NCBI RefSeq assembly: GCF_021596945.1
Contig: NZ_CP063779.1
Span: 2,764,001 to 2,828,000, forward strand
From: Mongoliitalea daihaiensis
GTDB taxonomy: Bacteria > Bacteroidota > Bacteroidia > Cytophagales > Cyclobacteriaceae
Reading direction: 5' to 3'
Length of the DNA: 64,000 nucleotides
The notes below the pieces were generated by a model that worked only from the letters and a program-made list of their open reading frames with translations, had not been told where the DNA came from and did not search any database. The position numbers and the translations under genes were made by a program. Below are positions 11,176 to 19,588 of the stretch, one piece after another; the first letter of the stretch is position 1; every line of letters begins with the position of its first letter.

Positions 11176-11468
11176 GATCTCAAGGGGATTAGATGTTTAT
11201 TTTCCGAAATACGTATTGGGTATGTGCGACCCCGACTGGGGTCGAATGAGGCTAGTTGGGTTGATGTTAGCTATAAACATGTGACCTCTTTGAGGTCGGG
11301 TACATATTTCATTCATTTTATGACGCTAATTTTTCGATTTTCTCTTGATCCCAACGGGATCACATGTTTATAGCACGGAATGCGTCTAGGGTATGTGCGA
11401 CCCCGACTGGGGTCGAATGAGGCTAGTTGGGTTGATGTTAGCTATAAACATGTGACCTCTTTGAGGTC
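11176..11468. repeat. REP-like hairpin block 1
   Basis: Six hairpin units lie in alternating orientation. Plus-strand units CTATAAACATGTGACCTC... end in GAGGTC at 11271-11297 and 11442-11468. Minus-strand units are at 11347-11373 (stem GATCCC/GGGATC) and, degenerate, at 11176-11200. Shorter GACCCC/GGGGTC hairpins followed by GAATG are at 11228-11248 and 11399-11419. The stem sequence changes between units but pairing is kept. The same family recurs at 19350-19580 beside the transposase gene. No protein-coding potential is evident in the block. Confidence 0.8.
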
Positions 11469-11472
11469 GGGT
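11218..11472. repeat. 84-bp perfect direct repeat
   Basis: Bases 11218-11301 and 11389-11472 are identical over 84 positions by eye; each copy holds one GACCCC-type and one CTATAAACATGTGACC-type hairpin in inverted arrangement. The identity points to a recent duplication of a two-hairpin (BIME-like) unit. Confidence 0.85.
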
Positions 11473-11550
11473 TTTAGAGCTCAATTAAACAGATTTTAGA
11501 TTTTTGTTGACCCCATCTAAACTTTCCAATCTGCTTTCTTCTAGTCGCCT

Positions 11551-11973
11551 CTAATTTAAATACCTCCTAATTCTGTCATTACTCCAACTTCCAGCCTCTT
11601 TTAAAAGCACGATTTTTAGATATTGGAGTATATCTTCTTCTATAAACTCAGGGTTTTCATCTTCTTCCTCATCGTAGTAAACCCCATTATCAGTTTGCAG
11701 CCAAATTGCAAATTGTTCATGAGTGGTGAGCTTTTTTGTTTCTTCCTTCAAGTGGTTATCTATCATAAATTCATATGCCTCCCAATCAAATGAATACTCC
11801 CCTTGGATCTGAACACATATCTCATCCCATGAATTTACCAAACCAGAATCATCTCCAGAGAGGATTATAGTTATTCTTTGTAATTTTTTAATGCTTTTTT
11901 TGATAATTCTTGCTGCAATCTCATTCGCAAAAGACAGAATAATCGACTGTTTGTTTAATCTTGTATAATCCAT
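11551..11973 (-). CDS. Hypothetical protein, 140 residues
   Basis: Not recognised. The protein is acidic in its second half (YYDEEEDENPEFIEED) and helical, with a basic, hydrophobic N-terminal part (ARIIKKSIKKLQRITIILSG). It has no signal peptide, membrane helix or enzyme motif. It lies alone between REP block 1 and tcmP and is transcribed divergently from tcmP with 146 bp between the starts. The tail IRRYLN and the EAGSW segment could be landmarks for a profile search. An immunity or antitoxin-like role is conceivable from size and charge only; this is a guess. Confidence 0.55.
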   Translation of the reverse strand: MDYTRLNKQSIILSFANEIAARIIKKSIKKLQRITIILSGDDSGLVNSWDEICVQIQGEYSFDWEAYEFMIDNHLKEETKKLTTHEQFAIWLQTDNGVYYDEEEDENPEFIEEDILQYLKIVLLKEAGSWSNDRIRRYLN

Positions 11974-12119
11974 TCCGTTTTTTTGACCATTAAGGTAAAT
12001 TTAAAAATTATTAACTCTCGTAATCGATGATTATTGATTTTTTAGAAAAAAATAGTTGGAATGATTTTTTACAAACTTTTTCATTAAATTAGCCTTAGTT
12101 TAATTTTTCAAAACTTTTT

Positions 12120-13241
12120 ATGAAAGAGTCACAGTCGTCCATGTTTGAGCATTCGGAGGTAAAAGTAAGATTGCTCAATTTGTATATTCAAAAATACCTA
12201 AACATCTTGAGCAGGGCAGCAGGCATTGAAAAAGTCCATCTCTACGATTTGTTTTGTGGGGAAGGGATTTATGAAAATGGCGGAGAGGGGAGTCCAATCA
12301 TTTTTTTGAAGGCCATCAAAGACATCTACTATAGGAATCAAGCTGGCAAGCATAAGATTATCCAAGTGGATTGTGTATTCAACGACCTGGAAACTTGGAA
12401 GACAGAAAAAGTCAAATCTATTGTAGAAAGCAAAAAGTTGCATTACCCCATTTTTGGTGATTTGAGATTCCGAAACGTGGATTATGCTGAAGCTGTGCCA
12501 CGGGTAGTGGCCCAAATGTCCAAATCAAAGAAAGCCAAAGCCTTTGTCTTTATTGACCCCTATGGATATAAAGATGTTAGAGCTTTTCAAATCAGATCAA
12601 TTTTACAGACCAAAAAAACAGAAGTTTTACTGTTTCTGCCTACACAATTTATGTTTAGGTTTGAGAGAAAAGGGATTCCCACGGCACTACAAGCTTTCAT
12701 AGAGGATTTGGTTCCGAAAGATAAATGGCCAAATTCTTCTACAGGAATTGATTTCATTGAGAACCTGAAATCAGCCTTTCGAAATTATCTTGGTGATGAT
12801 TTTTTCGTGGACACATTTATCATCTCAAGAGATTCCAACCAATATTTTTGTCTTTTCTTTTTTACCAGTCACATTTATGGTTTTGATAAAATGCTTGAAG
12901 CCAAATGGGAAATTGATTCTGAGCAGGGAAGGGGATGGAGTTATAAGAATCCTGATGCACCAACACTATTTACTCCTTCTAAAGCCGATAAGGTAAATAA
13001 GTTAGAGAGTTTCTTTCATTCCTATTTGAAAGAACCGAGAACGAATGGAGAAATTTATCAAGCTACCCTTCATCAGGGATTTAGGCCTACGCATGCGGTA
13101 GAAGTTTTGAAGGGGCTTGCTTCTCAGAATAAAATTAGTGTGACATCAAATGACGGACAAAAAGTTAGAAAGGGCTCTTATTACATAAATTATAACGAAT
13201 TTTACAGAAGACCTAATCAAATATCAATCCAACTAATCTGA
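12120..13241 (+). CDS. tcmP: Three-Cys-motif partner protein TcmP
   Basis: A 373-residue cytosolic protein matching the TcmP family, whose members are found next to three-Cys-motif (Gp37/Gp68) proteins. The N-terminal part is Rossmann-like: YDLFCGEG (42-49) resembles methyltransferase motif I and FIDPYGYK (144-151) resembles a motif IV DPPY-type turn. The C-terminal 90 residues (from about 285) look like a winged helix (TNGEIYQATLHQG...). The partner gene starts 6 nt after its stop. The family function is unknown; a DNA- or nucleotide-modifying role is my inference from the fold hints and from the neighbouring restriction system. Confidence 0.85.
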   Translation: MKESQSSMFEHSEVKVRLLNLYIQKYLNILSRAAGIEKVHLYDLFCGEGIYENGGEGSPIIFLKAIKDIYYRNQAGKHKIIQVDCVFNDLETWKTEKVKSIVESKKLHYPIFGDLRFRNVDYAEAVPRVVAQMSKSKKAKAFVFIDPYGYKDVRAFQIRSILQTKKTEVLLFLPTQFMFRFERKGIPTALQAFIEDLVPKDKWPNSSTGIDFIENLKSAFRNYLGDDFFVDTFIISRDSNQYFCLFFFTSHIYGFDKMLEAKWEIDSEQGRGWSYKNPDAPTLFTPSKADKVNKLESFFHSYLKEPRTNGEIYQATLHQGFRPTHAVEVLKGLASQNKISVTSNDGQKVRKGSYYINYNEFYRRPNQISIQLI

Positions 13242-13247
13242 CCCAAA

Positions 13248-13976
13248 ATGGCACAAACCTCAATCGAATGGACTGAATTGACATGGAATCCTGTCACAGG
13301 CTGTACCAAGATCTCAGCAGGATGTAAATTCTGTTATGCAGAAGTCATGACCAAGCGACTTAAAGCCATGGGAGTAGAAAAGTATAAGGATGGATTTAAG
13401 AAGGTGAGGATTCATGAAGATGCCTTGGGCATCCCATATACTTGGAAAAAATCAAAGGTGGTGTTTGTGAACTCAATGTCTGACTTGTTTCACAAAGATG
13501 TACCTTTGGAATTTATTCAGAAAGTGTTTCAAGTTATGAAAGATAATGGACAACATGTTTTCCAAGTTCTCACCAAGCGGGCTGATCGTCTTGCTGAAAT
13601 CAGTCATCTTTTACCTTGGTCACACAATATCTGGATGGGTGTTTCTGTCGAAGACGAAAGAGTTCTCGACAGAATAGACTTTCTCCGTCAAACGGGTGCT
13701 AGAGTAAAATTCCTATCCTGCGAACCCTTGATTGGTGCACTATCAAATATGAACCTAAACGGTATCGACTGGGTCATAGTCGGAGGGGAAAGTGGACACA
13801 AAGCAAGACCTATGAATCCAGATTGGGTATTGGATATTCAGGAGCAATGCCAAACAGCTAAAGTTGCTTTCTTCTTCAAACAATGGGGAGGGAAGAACAA
13901 GAAAAAAGCTGGTAGAGAACTTAATGGGCAGACTTATGATGAAATGCCTTATGTGGAGTTGGAGAAGTATATTTAG
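13248..13976 (+). CDS. Phage Gp37/Gp68 family (DUF5131) three-Cys-motif protein
   Basis: A 242-residue protein with the hallmark of the family: C19, C26 and C29 in the arrangement C-x6-C-x2-C followed by YAE, within WNPVTGCTKISAGCKFCYA. The spacing differs from the classical radical-SAM CxxxCxxC but is thought to hold an Fe-S cluster in a radical-SAM-like barrel. Other family blocks seen are FVNSMSDLFH, VLTKRADR, WMGVSVE, FLSCEPLIG and VIVGGESG, all intact. It is the immediate partner of tcmP (6-nt gap). The pair is carried by phages and genomic islands. Substrate unknown. Confidence 0.88.
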   Translation: MAQTSIEWTELTWNPVTGCTKISAGCKFCYAEVMTKRLKAMGVEKYKDGFKKVRIHEDALGIPYTWKKSKVVFVNSMSDLFHKDVPLEFIQKVFQVMKDNGQHVFQVLTKRADRLAEISHLLPWSHNIWMGVSVEDERVLDRIDFLRQTGARVKFLSCEPLIGALSNMNLNGIDWVIVGGESGHKARPMNPDWVLDIQEQCQTAKVAFFFKQWGGKNKKKAGRELNGQTYDEMPYVELEKYI

Positions 13977-13979
13977 GAT

Positions 13980-14525
13980 TTAAATATCAAGTCTAAAGTT
14001 ACCTTTTTTAACTCTTTTTAGAAGTTTTTGGTTGAAATGATCAAGCCCTAATTCATCTCTCATTTGATTGATTAGTGACTCAAAATTATCAATCTGCAAT
14101 TTCAGGTGAGATTCAAGTTCACCCTCTATTTTTTGCTTGTTTGTCAAAGTATTGACATTTATTTCACCATATAATGTATCTACTTTAGATAGAATTTCTT
14201 CAATAAATTTATTTGAAAAACAAGCTGATTTCTTTGCAATCTCATTTCTGCTATTATCGATTTCTGAATCAATTTGAAGTGATAGTTCATTCAGTTCTAC
14301 AAGATTTCCAATTGGCTTATTGGAGAACTCAAGTGAATTGATTTTTTCAATGGACTTCTGTAAAATGGAAATCACTTTTTGAAACTCCCCGATAATGGCC
14401 TCATAAGCATCCAGCTTTTTCAAATATAGTTGGTTCTGAAGGTCAATATTTCTGCCACGGAAATAGGCTAAACCTGATATGACTAATGCCAAGCTTGATA
14501 TAATGATTGATATTTGGTTGTCCAT
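13980..14525 (-). CDS. Hypothetical membrane-anchored coiled-coil protein
   Basis: Not recognised. The 181 residues start with a single hydrophobic helix (about 5-22, IIISSLALVISGLAYF) and then continue as a charged, mostly helical region with heptad-like spacing, for example FQKVISILQKSIEKINSLEF and QIDNFESLINQM. The anchor-plus-cytosolic-coil layout is common in accessory genes. It lies 47 nt downstream of the four-helix membrane protein gene on the same strand and may be the third gene of that cassette. It converges on the Gp37/Gp68 gene with 3 nt between stops. The A+T content is visibly higher than in katG or ligA. Confidence 0.6.
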   Translation of the reverse strand: MDNQISIIISSLALVISGLAYFRGRNIDLQNQLYLKKLDAYEAIIGEFQKVISILQKSIEKINSLEFSNKPIGNLVELNELSLQIDSEIDNSRNEIAKKSACFSNKFIEEILSKVDTLYGEINVNTLTNKQKIEGELESHLKLQIDNFESLINQMRDELGLDHFNQKLLKRVKKGNFRLDI

Positions 14526-14572
14526 AACAAATACTAATTCACAATGAGATATAAAGTGTATTGAGTTTTAAA

Positions 14573-15181
14573 CTATTCATTTTTCTTAGAAAGTTTTTCA
14601 ATGATAGAAACAAAATTAATTAATTGCCCATAATTAAAGAGATTAAGTAGAGTTCTAGGTATCAATAAAATAGAATAGAAAAAGAGAAATGAGAACAAGA
14701 ACAAAACTACGTGGTTAAAAATATTCGAAATTAGTGGTTCGCAGAAAATAGACTTCAATTCGAGCGTTATTGTAAAATCTACTAAAATTAATATAATTAG
14801 AAATATAGATTGAATGATAATGGCCCATGAAATAATAGCTAATACCTTTTGAAAAGTAGATATCCCTAGGTTCATATTATCATTAAATTCCGAGGTGTCA
14901 TTATCAATTAGACGTGAAATAGGGTTTGAATTCGAAACCGAAATTATGATTCCAAAAGAAGCAAATGCTAATCCAAGTATGGAAGGAATTATTTTATATC
15001 CAGAATTTATCAAGAATTTAAAAATGTCGAATAATTCAACCCTAATAGTTAGTAGCAAAATAAATATTGAGATTACAATTGAAAACCAAAAAGGCTTACT
15101 CTTTCTAATTATTTTTATATCGTAAATAAAAAGCAGGGTTTTAAAATCCCCACTGTGAAGTTCTTTAATCGGCTTTTTCAT
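14573..15181 (-). CDS. Hypothetical four-helix membrane protein
   Basis: Not recognised. The 202 residues contain four hydrophobic stretches at about 32-47, 60-83, 113-136 and 152-176, with a basic cytosolic N-terminus (IKIIRKSKPF) and tail (EKLSKKNE). The 5' end overlaps the upstream gene by 17 nt, a sign of translational coupling. A small four-helix membrane protein coupled to a soluble protein of about 290 residues is the layout of RexB in RexAB and of KwaA in Kiwa; I claim resemblance in layout only. Base composition is strongly A+T-rich, suggesting transfer. Confidence 0.65.
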   Translation of the reverse strand: MKKPIKELHSGDFKTLLFIYDIKIIRKSKPFWFSIVISIFILLLTIRVELFDIFKFLINSGYKIIPSILGLAFASFGIIISVSNSNPISRLIDNDTSEFNDNMNLGISTFQKVLAIISWAIIIQSIFLIILILVDFTITLELKSIFCEPLISNIFNHVVLFLFSFLFFYSILLIPRTLLNLFNYGQLINFVSIIEKLSKKNE

Positions 15182-16034
15182 TTCTAAATTTAAAAAGATT
15201 TTTTATCGCTTCTATTGCAAATACTAATGGAGAAGTGTTATTCGTTAGTTCAATTTGGAAAATTTGTGGGTGTTTTAAAGTGTTTAGTTTCTGTTTTTTG
15301 CCAGATCGATCAGTGTAACTAACTTGAGCAAAACCATTTTCAGTTGCTAAACCTAATGAACCATTTACCAAATCACCATTTAGATCTATTTCAGAATTGC
15401 CACTGCTTTTTCCAGTAATTTCTAAATCACCAAATCCAGATTCTCTAATAAGCCTATCCATTAAATCTTCAGATTCCTTTTTGAAATCATCATTTGTAAA
15501 AGTCAGTTTTATAAATACTTTGGAGATTTTTTTTGCCTTTTCTAAGACCTCTAAACTATCTTTATCTTGTTGAATTATAATATCAAGATGTTCACCTTCT
15601 TTTTCCAGAAAATTGTTGAAGAATATTTGAAAGAATTCCTTAATTATATTTGGACTAAAATTTGATTTTGCCTGAACTACTACTCTGTGATGATCAGGAG
15701 TATATGCAAAATAGACTTCTTTTAAGCCAGGTACTGCCCCTTTTGGTATATGAACATCAACTAATTCCGCTGTCTCTCTATCCTTCCATTCCAATCCTTC
15801 AACATTAATATTTCTGGAAATTATTCCATAGACAACATCTTTTCCATCTACGCTACTTGTGAAAACATTTCTAAAATACATAATTGTATTTGCACGCATT
15901 TGTACACCCTTCCTAGAATACTCTGTTTCAAGAATAATTTTCCTGAAAGTTTCTCCACCTTTTCTTTTATTTGATTTCAAATTTAAATTGAATGTGTAAA
16001 ATGATGATTTGTAGCTTTTTTCTTTCTTTTCCAT
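15165..16034 (-). CDS. Hypothetical soluble protein, possible phage-defence sensor
   Basis: Not securely recognised. The 289 residues have no signal or membrane helix. The N-terminal strand SSFYTFNLNLKSNKRKGG, the middle block YTPDHHRVVVQAKSNFSP and a glycine/asparagine-rich turn (GKSSGNSEIDLNGD, about 209-222) before a C-terminal strand pair stand out. The overall order of strands recalls RexA or DUF4747-type proteins from memory, at low certainty. It is the first gene of the cassette, overlapping the membrane-protein gene by 17 nt, and begins 40 nt past the hsdS stop, so it may share the hsd transcript. Function unproven. Confidence 0.6.
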   Translation of the reverse strand: MEKKEKSYKSSFYTFNLNLKSNKRKGGETFRKIILETEYSRKGVQMRANTIMYFRNVFTSSVDGKDVVYGIISRNINVEGLEWKDRETAELVDVHIPKGAVPGLKEVYFAYTPDHHRVVVQAKSNFSPNIIKEFFQIFFNNFLEKEGEHLDIIIQQDKDSLEVLEKAKKISKVFIKLTFTNDDFKKESEDLMDRLIRESGFGDLEITGKSSGNSEIDLNGDLVNGSLGLATENGFAQVSYTDRSGKKQKLNTLKHPQIFQIELTNNTSPLVFAIEAIKNLFKFRNEKAD

Positions 16035-16073
16035 ACAGTGTTTTTAAATTGGTTAATAGTTGTATAATTATAA

Positions 16074-17822
16074 TTATCTCTCCACTACCCCCCTCAAACA
16101 ACTCTGCATCCATTCTTCTTCCGTAGTTTGATGGGTATCTATTTCTTGTTCTAGTTTATCGCAGAGTGCCATTAATGCATTGACTTTTTCTACAATGGCT
16201 TTTTGTTCATCTAGTGGTGGTAATGGGATTAATATATTTTTTAGTTCCTTTACCCCAACCATATTTGGTTGAGCCATTCCCTGAGCCTTTTGCCAAATTA
16301 GTTCTTGGATATATTTGGATCTAAAAAGCTTTAGAAAATATTCAGCTAAAATTAAATCTCGGTTTAGAGTTAATTTTAGTAAAGCTTGGTTTATAATTCC
16401 AGTAACGGTTCCTTTTGGCAAATAGACTATTCTACCTAGTGTTGCACCAGAACAGCTAATAAGAAAATCTCCAGCCTTGGCCGTAAATCCTTTCATAGAT
16501 TCATATTTCTCTTCTGTGATAAAATATCTCATCCAATGTGGGTCATCATTTATTGGATTGTATTGTTCAAAGACTCTTATGCCAATTTCAACAAAATCAT
16601 CTTTTCTTAAAGAGCTACCAAACGGTCCTCTTTTCATAGGGTAATTCACACATCCTAAAAGGTCAACCCATCTACACCAAACCCACCCCTCAGGCAATTC
16701 ATAAGGTATCTCCTCCTCCGAAATCTCAGGAAGTGGCTTTTCTTTTTTGATTTTTTTCTCCTTGATCAGTTGCTCTTTCTCTGCCTTGATTTTTTCAAGT
16801 AGGGTAGATGCGTGTTCGATTGGTAATCCCTGAGTTTGTCGATGGGTACGCCAATCTCGTGTCAACTTCCCCTGAACAGCCAATTGCAATATGCCTTCTC
16901 GGAGTTTTTTGATGTTTTCCTTTTCGGTAAAAAAGGTACCGAAATGCTGCTGTAAAAATATCCACTGACTAGCGGTATCCTGTTCTGCTGCTTGGGTCAA
17001 CTGATTCAAGGTAGAAGTCACAAAATCTGACTTCAACTGAATCCGCTCTTTTGTCAATTCTTCCAATTGCTCCACTTCTGCAAACAATTGATTGACTACT
17101 TCTACAATGGCTTTTTGTTCTTCGAGGGGTGGGATTGGAATCAGACCAACAAGAAGATTAGCATCGTTAATTGCTGGATATGCTACACCTTTCATGCAGC
17201 TTTCAACATACTCAATAAAAAAGTATGATCGTAAAACATGATACAAGTAAATCTCGGAGCATCCTAGAACAGGATTAAGAATTGCAAAAGCTGTACTTGC
17301 GATAGCTTTGTAAGAAAACTCTCTGTCCACAACTGCAATATTCAAAAGATAAGGTCGAACAGTAGAATAAATTACACACCCCTTCTCTACAATTTTTCTT
17401 GCTCTTGAGGGAGCGTCACTTGGCGAAAGAATATTTAGCTCATTTTTTATAACCCCAAATTGATTATCAATAGACGCTACGTCAATATATTCAAATTCTT
17501 TATCTGGAGTTTTCTGTCCAAAATTATGGGTATAATTACCTAGTCTGCTCCATGCCCAGCTTTCGGGTAGATTAAAAGGAATTTCTTCTTTAGATATTTT
17601 AGGATATATTTTATCCTTCTTAATCTTATTTTCCCTTATAAGTCTTTCTTTCTCTTTATTAATTCTTTCCAATAAAATCGAAGCAGATTCCACATCTACA
17701 TTCTCCTCCCTCCATTGCCTAGTCAATTTCCCTTGCACTGCCAATTGCAAAATCAACCCTTTTAGCTCTTCCGCATTTTTGGGATGCAGGGTCAGTTCTT
17801 TAAAATGTTCTAATAACTGCAT
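16074..17822 (-). CDS. hsdS: Type I restriction-modification specificity subunit
   Basis: It directs the HsdM2S methylase and HsdR to a bipartite target. The 582 residues show two half-subunits. Each opens with an ILQLAVQGKLTR helix (residues about 25-36 and 307-318), then a conserved helix with EK(E)RLI.E.KIKK, then a PE(S/G)W.W block that begins a target recognition domain. Each half ends with IPPLEEQKAIVE or PLPPLDEQKAIVE. The two recognition domains differ, so the target should be asymmetric. Its start is 3 nt after the hsdM stop. The repeated halves offer sites for recombination that would swap domains. Intact, with no frameshift seen. Confidence 0.95.
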   Translation of the reverse strand: MQLLEHFKELTLHPKNAEELKGLILQLAVQGKLTRQWREENVDVESASILLERINKEKERLIRENKIKKDKIYPKISKEEIPFNLPESWAWSRLGNYTHNFGQKTPDKEFEYIDVASIDNQFGVIKNELNILSPSDAPSRARKIVEKGCVIYSTVRPYLLNIAVVDREFSYKAIASTAFAILNPVLGCSEIYLYHVLRSYFFIEYVESCMKGVAYPAINDANLLVGLIPIPPLEEQKAIVEVVNQLFAEVEQLEELTKERIQLKSDFVTSTLNQLTQAAEQDTASQWIFLQQHFGTFFTEKENIKKLREGILQLAVQGKLTRDWRTHRQTQGLPIEHASTLLEKIKAEKEQLIKEKKIKKEKPLPEISEEEIPYELPEGWVWCRWVDLLGCVNYPMKRGPFGSSLRKDDFVEIGIRVFEQYNPINDDPHWMRYFITEEKYESMKGFTAKAGDFLISCSGATLGRIVYLPKGTVTGIINQALLKLTLNRDLILAEYFLKLFRSKYIQELIWQKAQGMAQPNMVGVKELKNILIPLPPLDEQKAIVEKVNALMALCDKLEQEIDTHQTTEEEWMQSCLRGVVER

Positions 17823-17825
17823 GGC

Positions 17826-19265
17826 TTAGCGTAAGGCTTCTGTTAAGACTTTGATAATCTCGTCTTGAATGTTTGAGATCTTCTTTTCTGTTGCTTGATA
17901 TTTCTTCAGCAGGATTTCAGGGCTTTCCAAGTCGTCGGCTACCTGATGTGGGTTTTTGATATCCAGGTTGTAGCCTCGGTTTTTGATCTCTTCAGCGGAA
18001 ACCTTCCAGGCATATTGGCTATAAGCTTCATTTTCCCGATCACTCCACCAAGCTTTTTCCAAATCAAATTCCTTGATATGGATTGGTTTGCCTTTGTTGT
18101 AGCTCTTCACTCCATCTGGATAGGGATGATCAAAGTACCAGATGTCTTTGGTCTGTTGCCCTTTTTCAAAGAAGAGCAAATTGGTTTTGATCCCTGTGTA
18201 GGGGTTGAACACGCCATTGGGCAGACGCACGATGGTGTGCAGGTTGCAGCGTTCCATTAGTTCTTCTTTGATGCGGGTTTTGACACCTTCACCAAAGAGC
18301 GTCCCATCTGGCAAGACCACGGCGCATCTTCCGCCATCTTTCAGCAAGCGGATAATCAAGGCCAAGAATAGATCGGCTGTTTCCTTGGTTCGGAACTTCT
18401 GGGGGAAATTGGTTTCCGTCCCATCTTCTTCCACTCCGCCAAAAGGAGGGTTGGTCAAAATGATATCTACCTTATCTCTTGCACCCCAGTCTGCATAAGG
18501 TTTGCTGAGGAGATTATCTCTCCGCACCGCAGGCACATCAAAGCCATGCAGCATCAGGTTAGTCGTGCAGAGCAAATGGGGTAGGGGCTTCTTTTCTATT
18601 CCACGGATGGTGGCTTGCAGGTCACGCTCGTCTTGGTCGTTTTGTACCAATTTCTTCTTATGGTCTATGGTGCAAGTAAGGAATCCTCCCGTACCAGAAG
18701 CCGGATCGAGAACGGTTTCCTTGAGTTGGGGATTGATGATATCCACCATAAACTGTGTCACCGCCCGAGGGGTGTAATATTCACCTGATGAACCAGCGGA
18801 TTGCAGTTCTTTTAGAATCGTTTCGTAGAGGTCATTGAACAAATGACGGTCTTTGGAACTGTTGAAATCGATGCGGTTGATTTGATTGATCACCTGACGG
18901 AAGAGCGTTCCGTTTTTCATATAGTTGTAGGTGTCCTCAAATACAGATCGGATGATCTTGGCCTGAGGACTGATGCTGAAATCCAGTTCTTTCAAGGCTG
19001 GAAACAACTCATTGTTGACAAAGTCCATCAATGCATCGCCGGTCAGGCCTTCTTCATTGGCTGCCCAGTTTTGCCATTTGAATTGGTCAGGAATGGGGCT
19101 TTGATAGCCTTCGATGGTGATTTCCCATTCTTCTTCCTTATCTGCAAAAATCTTCATAAAGAGCATCCAGACCATTTGCGAGATGCGTTGTGCATCCCCA
19201 TCTACTCCTGTGTCCTTCCGCATGATGTCGCGGATGCCTTTGATATTGGTGGTAATTGTGGTCAT
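17826..19265 (-). CDS. hsdM: Type I restriction-modification DNA methyltransferase subunit
   Basis: This N6-adenine methyltransferase protects the host DNA and forms the HsdM2S core. From the chosen ATG it is 479 residues, with the N-terminal helical HsdM_N domain (about 8-150), SAM-binding motif I DPASGTGG (187-194) and catalytic motif IV NPPFG (272-276). A longer reading to 19367 would add 34 residues that translate a REP hairpin at 19350-19377, so MTTITTNIKG is preferred. It is followed by hsdS after 3 nt. It is separated from hsdR by the REP block and the transposase gene, so its transcription may now depend on a different promoter. Confidence 0.95.
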   Translation of the reverse strand: MTTITTNIKGIRDIMRKDTGVDGDAQRISQMVWMLFMKIFADKEEEWEITIEGYQSPIPDQFKWQNWAANEEGLTGDALMDFVNNELFPALKELDFSISPQAKIIRSVFEDTYNYMKNGTLFRQVINQINRIDFNSSKDRHLFNDLYETILKELQSAGSSGEYYTPRAVTQFMVDIINPQLKETVLDPASGTGGFLTCTIDHKKKLVQNDQDERDLQATIRGIEKKPLPHLLCTTNLMLHGFDVPAVRRDNLLSKPYADWGARDKVDIILTNPPFGGVEEDGTETNFPQKFRTKETADLFLALIIRLLKDGGRCAVVLPDGTLFGEGVKTRIKEELMERCNLHTIVRLPNGVFNPYTGIKTNLLFFEKGQQTKDIWYFDHPYPDGVKSYNKGKPIHIKEFDLEKAWWSDRENEAYSQYAWKVSAEEIKNRGYNLDIKNPHQVADDLESPEILLKKYQATEKKISNIQDEIIKVLTEALR

Positions 19266-19349
19266 TTTCTGTTTTAAATTTTTTGTATTTACCCCTAAGG
19301 GAATTTTAAATGTACCTTTTTGGAGAAATGTCTTTAACATTTCGATTTT

Positions 19350-19580
19350 GATCCCGAATGGGATCATATGTTTATAGCAACATTCCCTACGATGATTAAT
19401 GGTTCGACCCCGAAGGGGTCGAATGGATCATGGGAGGATCTATTTCTATAAACATGTGACCTCTTCGAGGTCAAAATATCGTTGGTTATTTATCCATTTC
19501 TATAAACATGTGACCTCTTCGAGGTCGGGATATCGATTATCATTTTTACATTTTTATAAACATGTGACCTTTTCAAGGTC
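19350..19580. repeat. REP-like hairpin block 2, beside the transposase gene
   Basis: Five units: a minus-oriented one at 19350-19377 (stem GATCCC/GGGATC), a GACCCC/GGGGTC hairpin plus GAATG at 19406-19425, and three plus-oriented CTATAAACATGTGACC units at 19446-19472, 19500-19526 and 19555-19580. The last has the stem GACCTT/AAGGTC, a double change that keeps pairing. The block starts 85 bp before the hsdM ATG and ends 8 bp from the transposase stop codon. It fills the whole gap between hsdM and tnpA. Confidence 0.82.
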
Positions 19581-19588
19581 AAATCTAC

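Noticed and set aside
11228-11243. GACCCC/GGGGTC hairpin as a simple terminator
   Set aside because: No T run follows, several copies occur without a gene end, and katG already has its own terminator upstream.
16074-17822. Frameshift or fusion in hsdS
   Set aside because: The doubled structure is the normal two-recognition-domain layout and the frame is open throughout.
19266-19367. N-terminal extension of HsdM
   Set aside because: The added stretch translates a REP hairpin; the family's N-terminus begins at the ATG ending at 19265.
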